Below, in pieces: positions 34,966 through 47,200 of a DNA stretch of 64,000 bases. This stretch comes from Ceratotherium simum simum (lineage: Eukaryota > Chordata > Mammalia > Perissodactyla > Rhinocerotidae), in assembly GCF_000283155.1 (NCBI RefSeq), contig NW_004454225.1, positions 3,927,704-3,991,703 on the forward strand. The letters run 5' to 3'. Each line of letters begins with the position of its first letter. Position 1 is the first letter of the stretch. The notes under the pieces were generated by a model. The model ran no database searches, was not told the origin of the DNA, and was given only the letters and a program-made list of their open reading frames with translations. Made by a program: the position numbers and the translations under genes.

Positions 34966-36520
34966 CGGCCCGGCGCCCTGCCCTGCTCTCACAGTCCCGC
35001 CCCCTTTGACATGCCCGCCCTCTACACTTGCTCAGACAGTCCCACCTCTTTGGGTCAGGCCCACCCTGTGCCAGCCCCCCCCCACCCCTTGCAAACCTTG
35101 TCCTCCCTGGCTTCCAATCTCACGCACTTTGATGGCCCTTCCAACAGCGTTCTGTCCAGGCCCCACCCCCAGTCGTTGCTCACACAGTCCTGCCCCCATT
35201 CACTACAGGCCAGGTCCTCTGAGAGGCCCACACTCATCCTTCCCCAGCCCTGATACAGGCTCCTTCCTCCATGCCCTGGGCCCACCATTTGCTAGCCATT
35301 CTCTCTGCCCCACATTTGAGACCCATGTAGGTTAGACCCTGTCTTGACTCCAGTTACTGGAGGTCCAGTCCCCACCAGGACGCAGTCTGTCCCTCCTCCA
35401 ATTGCCATGGGCGCCACTCAAACCCAAGTATGAGAACCAAAGAGCAGTGGGCAAATCCTCATCGCAGTACACCAGTGCCTGAGCACGGCCGCCAGCCCTT
35501 GAGCACGACCATGGGCCTCAAGTCAGGCACTAGCCTTGGGGGACCCCTGGACCTCACCAAGTCTGATGCAGGACTTTATCTGGACTCGTGATGCTGAGGA
35601 TCACACCCACTGTGGTCATGGATATCACATTGTATCAGACAACCCAGCTATGACCTTGCAGAGGTCGCCAAAATTGTTAGAAGGCCAAGTGAGCATCCCA
35701 TTTTACAGGTGAAGAAACTGAGGGTCACAGAGGTGAGCAGTGAGGCCCAAGGTCTCACAGCAGCAAAAGATTTGAACCTGGTCACTGTCCCCTCTCAACC
35801 TCAATTTCCTGATGTAAATGGGGCTCACAACCAGACTCCTCTCCCACAATCTCAAGACCTTTCCTCCTGATGTCCTCAGACGGGACTCAGGCTCACATAA
35901 CTTAAGCTCTGTCCCACTGGATCCCAAACCCGCTGCCAAGTCCCACCCGCCTCCAGGCCTTTGCCCTCTGTGACGTCTGATTGGAAAATTCAGGCCCTGC
36001 ACAGATGCCCTCCTCAGGCCCTGCACAGATGCCCTCCCCCAGGAGGCCTCTCAAACCTGCCGCCTCCTTTCCACCCAGCTCCCTGTCCAGCCTGTGGCTT
36101 CACCCACCACCCACGGTCTGCTGCTTGGTGGGGTCCCCAGGACCTCTGTGCCCACCCCCACCTTCCTGACCTGAGTAAAGCAAGAAAGCAAGTCCTGGAA
36201 GTCCACCTGCAGCAGGTTGCCCAGCCCAGGCAGGGGCATGGGGCCTGGTGGGTAGCACGGGGCCCAGCATTGGCGTCGGTGCATCAGGTCCACCAGGAGC
36301 AGGAAGATGGCCATGGCCACAGCCAGGGGCCCCAGTGTCTCCCTGGTCAGCGGCCCTGTGGCTCCCTCGGTGCACACTGGGCTCCTCTGGACACATTGGC
36401 ACACTCACCACACCAGGAGCTAGGACCAGGCCAGGCAGGGCACTCTCACCAACCCTGAGGGCTCGACCAGGCTGCATCCTCTTTATGAAGGGAGCTGAGA
36501 CTGGTCTTTGCCTTCTGCCC
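34966..36520 (-). pseudogene. CYP2D: CYP2D remnant P2 (exons 1-2)
   Basis: Keeps part of intron 2, the 3' half of a decayed exon 2 (about 35,405-35,530), intron 1 with its MIR (about 35,690-35,825), exon 1 and promoter. Exon 1 (36171-36359, 189 bases) is open and ends CAG|GTCAGG, but its start codon has become ACA. It still reads [19 protein letters not shown] and [14 protein letters not shown]. Exon 2 belongs to the same divergent lineage as P3. Exons 3-9 are absent. A 22-24-base tandem duplication (ggccctgcacagatgccctc) lies at about 35,993-36,040. It cannot make a P450. Confidence 0.88.
36482..36487 (-). promoter_or_regulatory. variant TATA box of remnant P2
   Basis: Reads CATAAA on the minus strand instead of TATAAA; the same change is present in CYP2D-C. 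Confidence 0.5.
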
Positions 36521-39045
36521 TGAGCCAACTTCTTGGCATGACTGAGCTGCCAGAGGGTGCAGGGAGGGGCCGGGGAAGGTCAGTGCAGGGAAAGCCACAG
36601 AAGTCCTGTCCCTGCTGCCCTCTCCAGGTACTTAGCCGGGGTGGGGGTGGGGGGGAGAGACGATATGTCCCCACTCCCAGTCTGACTACCTAGCATTGTA
36701 CAGCATCTGAGGAAGAACCAGGGGTCTTTAGACTTGATCCTGCCCCACCTGTCATATCATGCTCACACTCCCTAATGTGGTCACAGCCTCGTCCCCAGAA
36801 CACATTCTTGCCTTCCCATGTCTCACCTGCCTCCTTCTGAGTGACCTTCACCTCCCAGGTTTGTACTGGCACTTGCTGTAGGGAGGTCACAAGGATCAGA
36901 GGGACGAAGCGGGGGGAGTGGGAGGAGGGATGAAGTTCTCTGTGTCCCTCACTTCACACTAGTACTCAGTACTCAGATGGGGAGGCAGCTGGGTTGTTCT
37001 CCGAGCTGCCTAGTCACGCAACAGCCAGTTCCATGGCGATGAGACCCTTCCTAAGTTGGTTACAAACTGGTCCTTGGAACTCCTAGCTCTTGAGGCCGCC
37101 CAGGTGATGAATCTCCTCGGGCCTGTGTCCACTTTCCTGACTCAGAGAAATGTGGGGTGGGCACTCGCCTTTGTTGACTGAGTTGCCAGGAAGCTCAGGG
37201 GACTAGGGTGGCTTAGCGTAGGATGTGACTCTGTCCCCAGAGGAGAGGGCCTGCTTCCTCCTCCTCATTGTCATTTGTCCTTGAACATCAGCTGCTCAAA
37301 CTCTTTCTAGAAGACAAGGGCATGGAAACCAAGTGGGGACAACGTATTTTCGTTACACCCTCACAGGCCTGCTGAGGACCACAGGAGTGGATTCTCGGGC
37401 CTCCTCCTTTGCTGGCCTCCTCCCTCTCCCTGGGCCAGGTCCTCCTGCTCCAGCCCCATCCCTTCCACTCCTGACTCTCTGGTCCCTCAAGGAAAGATGC
37501 AAATCTCAGCATCACCCCGTGCCAGTGTGTGCCGCCTCCCAGCTAGATGTAGCTCCCAGGCCCTCCGTGTGTCTCAGCCTCTCACTGCCTCCAAGCACAG
37601 TGGTGACCACACCATGCCAGGGCAGGGCTGCTGCCCGCCAGCCTCAGCACCCTCCTTTTTCAACAAGAAAAGGGGTGGGATTTGAGGCTGTGTTTAAATC
37701 AGTGAAGTTGATGGGGACTCTGAAGCCAAAACCCACTCAAATGGGAAGGGAAAGGAGCCCAGAGGGTGGGGAAGGGGCATTTCTTGGGTAGAGGTCATGC
37801 CCCCTCACCCATCCCAGGGGTGTGTGAGGCAAGCTCTCATTCTGGAAACAGCTGGAGTATTCTCTCCCCCAGCTGAAGCAGGTCCTGAAGGAGGCACTCC
37901 ACACCCCCGTGTACCCCCAGTTCTCTCTCTCCCTCACTCCCCAACAGTAAGAGGATCAGCTTCTCCCAACGTACCTCTGGACATCCCCCACTCAGAGATG
38001 GCCACCCAGAGATGGCTCCCTGGGACTGTGGCCTCTTGGTGGTATTGGCTTTCAATATTTGCAGTTCCTGCTTGGCTTGTGAAAGCTGCTCCTCCCCTTT
38101 GAATTCCCACATCCCCACTCTCCCGCCAGGCCTGGGGCCAGAGGGTATAGCTTGCTGGGGCCCAGCTGGCTTTCCTCAGTTTACTTGGCCTTCCCTGCAC
38201 CTTTCTTGCTCAGGCCTTGGATTCTGTTCCACCCCCCCGGGACAGACCATGTGCTGGGTGCTGGGCTGGGCACTCACAGCCTGGCGGGAAGACGATGGTG
38301 GGCCCCTGCTCCAAGGTGCTCATGACCAAGAGGAGGAGTGAGAAGGCTGAGAGCTGACAGGCTGGGCCAGCAGTGCAGGGATTGCTTTGAGGGTCATGGG
38401 GACACTGCATCAAGCTGGAGAAGGACTTTCTGGGAAGACTTCCTGGAGGATGTTGCCTGGCTTGGCACTGCAAGCCAAGGTGACCTGGCGGCAAGACCAA
38501 AGTGCCACTGCAAAGTACCATACAGGGTGGTGAGGGGAAGCAGGAGAGCAGCAGCTCAAGATTCAGGCTTTGTAAATCTGGCCGAGGACTGGACTGTGGG
38601 GAACTGAGGTCCCTGGATCTCCCGGCAGCAGGAACACTAGCTTTGAAGCAACTCAACAGACCAGGAGAACAAGACCCACGGGCACCCTGGGAACTTCCCG
38701 GATCCAGCCTGTGGCCTCTCATTGCCCTCAGTTGAATGTCCTGTCCTGTGGGCAGCAACTCTCTACCCAGGACTGTCAGAGAATCAGGTGGTGTCAGCGG
38801 GAGGGCAGGATGGTCAGAGTGTTGGTCACACAGTGGCCCTGGATAGACTGTCTTTATCCACCCTTTGTTTTGGATGTGTCACGCCCTCCCAAGCAGTCAC
38901 TCTAATGAGGATATGAAGGGCAGGGACAGAAGTGCCTGTAATTCTGGCAGAGTCCCCAAAACTGGGGGCCTGTTGTCCAGGACGGGGGGGGGGTTGGGCC
39001 TTGAGGAAACCTCGTGAGTACAATGAGCACACAGTACAATCGTGA
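36521..39045. other. CYP2D upstream module, copy U4
   Basis: Fourth copy of the flank. The CA-rich part is missing: the sequence jumps near 36,965 from cttcacactagtactcagta to the later ggcagctgggttgttctcc block. The exon-like element at 38,278-38,353 has a GTGAGT donor. No gene is seen. Confidence 0.6.
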
Positions 39046-39059
39046 GGCTGATGGCCTTT

Positions 39060-39240
39060 GCCATCATTGTGCAATTGCAGCTTCCATTGATCAGGCACTC
39101 ACGTGCCAGGCTCTGCTGCTCACTCCACGTGTCCTCCCCACAACCCTGTAAGGCAGGTGGCTTTAGGGTCCCCAAGGCATGAAGGAGACTGAGTCTCAGG
39201 GGTCAGGTCAGGAGGTCAAAGTCACAGAGCAGCATTCAGG
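39060..39240 (+). repeat. MIR SINE, upstream module copy 4
   Basis: Same MIR as at 9,060. The L1 site that follows is empty: catctcaaaacacatgctct runs straight on to gagctactgctccacatgta. Confidence 0.65.
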
Positions 39241-39264
39241 TCCATCTCAAAACACATGCTCTGA

Positions 39265-40043
39265 GCTACTGCTCCACATGTAAGTTGGTGAGATTTCTTA
39301 TTTTAGAGACACACTCATCCCGCCCTGGCTGGCTTCTGCTCTGGTGAAGCCGCTGGGATAGAGGGGTGAGCCCCCCCAGGGACCACGCGTTTCACTGGTG
39401 TCCACCCACACAGGGAAGTGCCCTCTGGCCTCTGTGACCTGAGACTTAGAGTCCAGGGGTGACGTCAGCACAATTGCGGACCAGGAAGCATCAGGCCCTG
39501 GTCCCCGAAGGACTGAGCAGCGGCCCTGGTTCCCCCATGTGATGCGGGGCAAACGCTGGGAGAGAGCCCTAGAAAGCAGGTAAGGAGCTGCAGCCCCAGC
39601 CGGGGCGCTGGGCAAGTTGGTGGCATTTGGCTCGCCTTGCCCCTCCCCCCGCGGCATGGAGCGCCCGCGGAGGAAACCCCCCAATTCCCGCTCCTCCCTG
39701 GGGACAGAAAGGAAGAGTGGAAGCTGCGTCCACTTGTNNNNNNNNNNNNNNNNNNNNNNNNNNNNNNNNNNNNNNNNNNNNNNNNNNNNNNNNNNNNNNN
39801 NNNNNNNNNNNNNNNNNNNNNNNNNNNNNNNNNNNNNCCAGCGCAGCGCTGGGATCCAGGTGGAGGCCCCGGCAGGGCGGCCGCGTCTGCAGTTCCGCAG
39901 GCGGGCGCCGGGGGGCGCAGGAGGCCGCGGCCGAGGAGGGAACAGAGGGGAAGAGGGAGCTGGACAGGGCCCACCTCCCAGGGATGGTTTATGGGTACTG
40001 GGCTTAGTCTTGGCAAGTGAAAAAGTTCTGGAGATCTGCTGCA
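39265..40043 (+). promoter_or_regulatory. GC-rich CpG-island-like unit M4
   Basis: Fourth copy, interrupted by an assembly gap. It keeps a perfect CRE, TGACGTCA (39,460-39,467), and has the best splice-donor match of the four (agaaagcag|gtaagg, junction 39,579/39,580). The ATG found in M1 and M3 is attgcg here, so any first exon would be non-coding. Confidence 0.5.
39738..39837. other. assembly gap (100 N)
   Basis: Exactly 100 N, a conventional placeholder length. The paralogous units M1 and M3 have about 47 bases of very GC-rich sequence at this position, so the true gap is probably about half the stated size. Confidence 0.95.
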
Positions 40044-40860
40044 CAACAATATGAATATACTTAACACGACTGAATGTGTACACTCACTGGTTGCGTTGGC
40101 AAATTTTGTTGTGTGTTGTTTTTTGACCAGATTTAAAATTTCTTAAAAAAATGTACATCTCCATTACACACCTATGAGAATGGTCACATCCAGAACACTG
40201 GGAACCACGAATGCTGGCGAGGATGTGGAGCAACAGGAGGTCTCATACATTGCTGGTGAGAATGCAAAATGGCACAGCCACTTTGGAAGTCAGTATGGTG
40301 GTTCCTTACAAAACTAAACATTCTTACCATATGATCCAGCAATCACACTCCTTGATATTGACTCAAAGGAGCTGAGAACTTATGTCCACAGAAAACCTGC
40401 ACAGGGATGTTCACAGCAGCTTTGCTCATAATTGCCAAACTTCAGAAGCAACTAAGAGGCCTTTCAGTAGGTGAATGGATAAACTGTGGTACATCTCGAC
40501 AATGGAACATTCTTCAGCGCTCAAAAGAAATGAGCTATCAAGCCATGAAAAGGCATGGATGGACCTTAAATGCCTATTACCTAGTGAAAGAAAGCAATCA
40601 GAAAAGGCTACATACTGTACGATTCCACCTACATGACATTCTGGAAAAGGCAAAACTATAGAGATGCAAAAAAGATCAGTGTTTGCCGGGGGCTGGGGGG
40701 ACACAGAGGATATTTAGGACGGTGAAACTTCTCTGTATGATCCTATAATGGTGGATATATGTCAGTGTACATTTGCCCAAACCCATAGAATATACAACAG
40801 CAAAAGTGAACCCTGATGTAAACTGTGGACTTTGGGTGATAATGATGTGTCAATGTGGGT
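40044..40860 (+). mobile_element. old LINE-1 3' end (module 4)
   Basis: Third copy of the truncated old L1 (cacacctatgagaatggtca; tttgggtgataatgatgtgt). It ends at the same CYP2D intron 2 breakpoint (about 40,860). Confidence 0.78.
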
Positions 40861-42258
40861 CCCGGCCCCACCCCCTGCCCTGCTCTCACAGTCCTGACTC
40901 CTTAGGTCAGGTCCAACCCCAGCCAATCCCCCTCTCCCCATGCACGTCTTGTCCTCCCCTGCCCCCAATCCCTCCCACTTTGATCCTCCCTTTCCAACAG
41001 CAGACAGGTCCTGACCCACCTGGGTCATTGCCCACACAGTCCTGCCCCCTTTCCCTACAGGCCTGGCACTGTGACAGGCCCACACTCCTCCTGCATCAAC
41101 CATTGTACAGGCTTCATCCTGCGTGCCCTGAGCCCACCATTCCCTAGTTATTCTCTCCATCACTGAGGGCCCAGTCCAGGTTCGGACACAGTCTGCCCCT
41201 CCTCTGCTTGCCTTGTGTTCAGCCCCCAGTCAAACTGTGGGAACCAGGAGCAGTAGGCAAGTCTTCACTGCGGTACACCAGCGCCTCCCGGGTGGCTGCC
41301 TGCCAGTTGAGCACGACCACGGGCATCCAGGCCAGCTGCGGGCTGAACAGGTCCCAGAAGCCGGGCCAGAGCTGCAGGCCGAGGCTCCAGGATGCTCATT
41401 GGTCAAGCCTGGCCTCTGAAGGGCTGCCAGCCCCAGTCTCCTGGTGCTAGCTTTGGGGGACCCCTGGGCCCCTAGAGGTGCGGATGCAAGAGCTTTATCT
41501 GGCCTTGTGATGGGACGGGTCATATTCTCTATGGCTAAGGACCTCACGTTACATCAGATTGCTAAGCTATGACTTTGCAGAGGTCACCAACCTTGTTCAA
41601 TAGGCCAAGTTAGCATCTGATTTTACAGATGAAGAAACTGAGGTTCACAGAGGTGAGCAGTGAGGCTCAAGTTCTCACAGCAGCAAAATATTTGAACCTG
41701 GTCACTGTCCCTTCTCAACCTCGATTTCCTGATGTAAATGGGGTTCATGACCAGACACTTCTCCCCCAATCTCAAGACCTTTCCACCTGATATCCTCAGA
41801 AGGGATTCAGGCTCACATAACTTATGCTCTGTCCCACTGGTTCCCAAACCCACTGCCAAATTCCACCTCCCTCCAGGCCTTTGTCCTCTCTGACCTTTGG
41901 CTGGAAAATTCAAACTGTCCTCCAGTCCTGCACAGATGCCCTCCCCCAGGAGGCTTCTCAAATCTGCCTCCTCCTTTCCACCCAGCTCCTTGTCCAGCCT
42001 GTGGCTTCACCACCCCAGCTGTCTGCTGCTAGGTGGGGTCCCCAGGGCTTCTGTGCCCACCCCCACCTTCCTCACCCGAATAGAGCAACAATGCCTCTCC
42101 AGGAAGTCCACCTGCAGCAGGTTGCCCAGCCCAGGCAGGGACATGGGGCCTGGTGGGTAGCGTGGGGCCCAGCATTGGCGGTGGTGCATCAGGTCCACCA
42201 GGAAAAGGAAGATGGCCATGGCCATGGGCCCCAGTGTCTCCCCGGTCAGCATCCCCAT
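40861..42258 (-). pseudogene. CYP2D: CYP2D remnant P3 (exons 1-2)
   Basis: Exon 1 (42076-42258, 183 bases) is intact: ATG, a two-residue deletion in the anchor ([16 protein letters not shown]), hinge PPGPMSLPG and a good donor CGG|GTGAGG in phase 0. Exon 2 (41212-41371, 160 instead of 172 bases) is degenerate, reading LWPGFWDLFSPQLAW with an in-frame TGA before a GC donor. Intron 1 carries the usual MIR. Exons 3-9 are missing. The promoter has a perfect TATA box, so a short transcript starting with a membrane-anchor exon is possible. No P450 can be made from P3 alone. Confidence 0.88.
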
Positions 42259-42381
42259 GGCTGCCTCAGTGGGCACTGGGCTCCTCTGGACACACTGGCA
42301 CCCCTCACCACACCAGGACCTAGGACCAGGCCAGGGAGGGCACTGTCACCAACCCTGAGGGCTCGACCAGCCTGGACCCTC

Positions 42382-42387
42382 TTTATA
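42382..42387 (-). promoter_or_regulatory. TATA box of remnant P3
   Basis: TATAAA on the minus strand at the standard distance from the exon 1 ATG (42,256-42,258). Confidence 0.65.
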
Positions 42388-42389
42388 AA

Positions 42390-43344
42390 GGGAGCAGAGA
42401 CTGGCCTTTGCTCTCTGCCCTGAGCCAACCTGTTGACATGAGTGAGCTGCCAGAGGGTGCAGGGACAGGCCAGGGAAGGTCCACGCAGGGGTGGAACAGA
42501 AGACCTGTGTCTCCCCACTCTCCTGGTGCTTCTCCCAGGTGGTGAGGGAGCAGGAAGAAAAGGGAAAGCCCCATCCCCAGTCTGACTCCAGCATGGTGCA
42601 GGCTCTGAGGAAGAAGTAGGGGTCTTTGGACTTGATCCTGCCACCCACCTGTCACATTAGGCTCACGCTACCTGATGTGATCACTACCTCAACCCCAGAA
42701 CACATCCCTGCCCTCCCATTTATCACCCGCCTTCTTTTGAGAGGCCTTCACCTGGGAGGTCATTGACACTTGCCTGGTGATGAAGCAGATCACGGGTATA
42801 GGGGTTGTCAGGGAGACAGAAGGGGCTGAGGTCTCCATTTGTCCCCTTCACCTCACATTGCACACCTGACATGCACAGACACAGACACACATAATCACAC
42901 ACAAACCACTAATCCATTCCCAGATTCTCACCCTCATGCTCACACAAGCACACACACCCACAGAAACACCACACAGACATATAGACACCACAAGGCCACC
43001 CACACTCAGGCAACACTCACATGAACACATAAACTCACACTTGCGCACAAGGCACATAGATTCTCACAGACACACACAGGCAGACCCAGCACCAAGTGCC
43101 TGGTTCTCAGCGAGGCTCCTGGATGCCTGGATGGGACCTCTTCTGGTGGAGGCTGCTCCCTGTGGGACTTAGGGTCCTCATCTGGCTTACAGCACAGCCC
43201 AGATACCTAGGCTCTGGTGTAGCTGTGGCAAATTTAAATTGGGGTGTCAAGGGTACCAGGGTTCTTCTCTGGACTCCCCATTTACCCACTGGACAATTGC
43301 TGGAGCCCGGATACCCTTTCCCAAGCTTGTGACATCCTCCAGTG
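42390..43344. other. short upstream flank of P3 with CA-rich tract
   Basis: First part of the upstream module, then a CA-rich stretch (about 42,860-43,080), then the block shared with 18,593-18,844. The rest of the upstream module (exon-like element, MIR, GC-rich unit) is missing here. No gene is seen. Confidence 0.55.
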
Positions 43345-43921
43345 ACTTCCTGAGGGATATTGTCATCCCACTGCTTTCTGGCCTCTGTGGTGTCTGATTA
43401 GAAATCTGATGTCAATGTTATTGAGGACGGATCCTTTGTTCATGATGAGGTGTATCACCCATCTTTCTTGCTGCTTTCAAAATTCTCTCTTTGTCTTTGA
43501 TACTTTGTTGATGATGTGTGTAGGTGTAGGTCTCTGATTTTATCCTACTTGGAGCTCACTGAACTTCTTGGATGTGTAGAGTAATGTTTTTCATCAAATT
43601 TGGTGATTATTCAGTTTTCAACATTTCTTCAAATATTGCTTCTAGTCATTTATCTCTCTCTCTTCTTCTGCTAGGACTCCCATTACGTGTGTGTGGTATC
43701 CCTGAGTGCCCCACAGGTTTCTGAATCTCTGCTCATGTTCTTCATCCTTGTTTCTGTTTCTCAGCCTGGATCAGCTGAGATGCCTGTCCTCATGTTTGCT
43801 GATTTTTCTCAAATCTGCTCTTGAGTTCCTGTAGTGAACCCTCATTTCAGTTATTGTATTTTCAACTCCAGAATTTCTACTTGGTTCCTTTTTATACTTT
43901 CCATCCCATTATGGATATTCT
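43345..43921 (-). mobile_element. ancient LINE-1/HAL1-like, antisense, left part
   Basis: Paralogue of 18,845-19,446, ending in the target-site copy cattatggatattct (43,907-43,921) where the younger L1 inserted. Confidence 0.65.
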
Positions 43922-44263
43922 TTTTTTTTCTTTATAGTGAAATTTTTATTGTATTGCTTGTCAGTCACTATATAAATGCATCCACTCACCCCTTGTGCCC
44001 ACCCCCAGTTCCTTTGCCCCTGGTAACCACCAAACATTTCTCTCTGTCCATGTGTTAGTTTATCTTCCACTTATAAGTGAAATGATGTGGTGTTTGTTTT
44101 TCTCTTTCTGGCTTATTTCGCTTAACATAATACTCTCCAGGTCCAACCATGTTGTTGCAAATTGGACGATTTTGTCTTTTTTTCCAGCTGAGTAGTATTC
44201 CATTGTATGTATATACCCCATCTTCTTTATCCAGTCATCAGTCGAGGGACACTTGGGTTGCTT

Positions 44264-47200
44264 TCACTTCTCGGCTATAGTGAATAATGCTGCAATGAAC
44301 ATAGGGGTGCATAAGCCTCTTTGGATTGCTGATTTCAGGTTCGTTGGATAGATTCCCAGTAGTGGGATAGCTGGATCATAGGGTATTTCTACTTTTAATT
44401 TTTTGAGGAATCTCCATACTGTTGTCCATAGAGGCTTCACCAGTTTGCATTCCCACCAGCAGTGAATTAGGGTTCCCATTTCTCCACAGCCTCTCTAGCA
44501 TTTATTGTTTTTTGTCTTGGTGATTATAGCCATTCTAATGGGTGCAAGGTGATTTCTTAGTGTTGTTTGATTTGCATTTCCCTGATGATTAGTGATGTTG
44601 AGCATCTTTTCCTGTTCCTATGGCCATCTGTATATCTTCTTTGGAGAAGTGTCTGTTCATTTCTTCTGCCCATTTTTGGATCAGGTTGTTTTCTTGTTGT
44701 TCAGTTGTGTGAATTCTTTATATATTATGGAGATTAATCCCTTCTCAGATATATGTTTTGCGAATATTTTTTCCCTGCTGGTGGGTTGCCTATTCGTTTT
44801 GATCCTGGTATCATTTGCCTTGTTGAAGCTCTTTAATCTGATGAAGTCCCACCTGCTTATTTTTCCTTTTGTTTCCCTTGTCTGAGTAAACACGGAATTC
44901 GAAAAAGATCCCTTTATGTCTTATGACGAGTAGTGTACTGCCTATATTTTCCTCCAGGAGCTTTATACTTTCAGGTCTCACCTTCAGGTCTTTGATGCAT
45001 TTTGAGTTCATTTTTGTGTATGGTGAAAGAAGATGGTCTACTTTCACTCTTTTGTAAGTGGCTGTCCAGTTTTCCCAGCACCATTTATGGAAGGAACTTT
45101 CCTTTCTCCCTTGTATGTTCTTGGTTTCCTTTTGAAGATTAGCTGCCTGCAGATGTGTGGTTTTATTTCTGGCCTTTCAATTCTGTTCCATTGAATCTGT
45201 GTGTCTGTTTTTGTACCAGTACCATGCTGTTTTGATTACTATTGCTTTGTAGTATATTTTGAAGTCAGGGATTGTGATGCCTCTAGCTTTGTTGTTTTTT
45301 CTCAGGATTGCTTTAGCTATTCGGGGTCTTTTGTTGCCCATAAGAATTTTAGCATTCTTTGTTCTATTTCCATGAAGAATGTCATTGGGATTCTGACTGA
45401 GATTGCATTGAATCCGTAGATGGCTTTAGGTAGTATGGACATTTTAACTATGTTTATTCTTCCAATCCATGTGCGTGGAATATTTTTCCATTTTTTTGTG
45501 TCATCACTGATTTCACTCAATAATGTCTTATAGTTTTCATTGTATAGATCTTTCACCTCCTTGGTTAGATTTATTACTATATATTTTATTCTTTTTGTTG
45601 CATTTGTAAATGGGATTGTCTTCTTGAATTCTCTTTCTGTTAGTTCATTATTGGCATATAGAAATGCAACTGATTTCTATAAGTTGATTTTTGTACCCTG
45701 CAACTTTGCTGTAGTTGTTGATTATTTCTAATAGTTTTCCAATGGATTCTTTAGGGTTTTCTGTATATAAGATCATGTCATCTTCAAACAGCAAGAGTTT
45801 CACTTCTTCGTTACCTATTTGGATTCCTTTTATTCTCTTTTCTTGCCTAATTGCTCTGGCCAGCACCTCCAATGCTGTGTTGAATAGAGTGGCATGAGTG
45901 GGCACCCTTGCCTTGTTCCTGTTTTCAGAGGGATGGCTTTCAGTTTTTCCCCATTGAGTATGATGTTGGCTGTGAGTTTGTCATATATGGCCTTTATTAT
46001 GTTAAGGTACTTTCCTTCTATACCCATTTTGTTGAGAGCTTTTATCATAAATGGATGTTGGATCTTGTCAAATGCCTTCTCTGCATCTATTGAGAAGATC
46101 ATATGGTTTTTATTCCTCATTTTGTTAATATGGTGTATCACATTGATTGATTTGCAAATGTTGAACCATCCCTGTGTCCCTGGTATGAATCCCACTTGAT
46201 CACGGTGTATGATCTTTTTAATGTATTGCTGTATTCGGTTTGCCAATATTTTGTTGAGGATTTTTGCATCTATGTTCATCAAGGATATTGGTCTGTAGTT
46301 TTCCTTCTTAGTATTGTCCTTGTCTGGCTTTGGTATCAGGGTGATGTTGGCCTCATAGAATGTGTTGGGAAGAGTTCCATCTTCCTCTATTTTTTGGAAT
46401 AGTTTGAGAAGGATAGGCATTAAATCTTCTTTGAATGTTTGGTAAAATTCTGCAGAGAAGCCATCTGGTCCTGGACTTTTATTTTTTGGGAGGTTTTTGA
46501 TTACTGTTTTAATCTCTTTACTTGTGGTTGGTCTATTCAGATTCTCTATTTCTTCTCGATTCCGTTTTGGGAGGCTGTAAGAGTCTAAGAAATTATCTAT
46601 TTCTTCAATCTTGTCCAATTCGTTGGCATATAGTTTTTCATAGCATTCTCTTATAATCTTTTGTATTTCTGTGGATTTCAATTAAAATCCACAACAGATT
46701 TCAATTAAATCCATTGTAATTTCTCCTTTTTCGTTTCTAATTTTATTTATTTGAGCCTTCTCTCTTTTTGTCTTGGTGAGTCTGGCTAAGGGTTTATCCA
46801 TTTTGTTTATCTTCTCAACAAAACAGCTCTTTGTTTCATTGATATTTTCTACTGTTTTTTTTCTATTTTGATTTCATTTATTTCTGCTCTGATTTTTATT
46901 ATTTCCCTCCTTCTGCTGACTTTGGGCTTTGTTTCTTCTTCTTTTTCTAATTCTGTAGGCGTAGTTTGGGCTTTTTCTTGTTTGTTAAGGTGGGCCTGTA
47001 TTGCTGTGAGTTTCCTTCTTAGGACCACTTTTGCTGCATCCCAAATGATTGGTACAGTTTTCATTTTCATTTGTCTCCAGATATGATCTGATTTATCCTT
47101 TAATTTCATCGATGATCCATTGGTTGTTTAGTAGCATATTGTTGAGTCTCCACATCTTTGTCACTTTCCCAGTTTTTTTTGTTGTAGTTGATTTCTAACT

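Noticed and set aside
39298..40083. ORFs of 126-261 codons spanning the N run
   Set aside because: They contain undetermined residues; frame across an unknown gap cannot be trusted.
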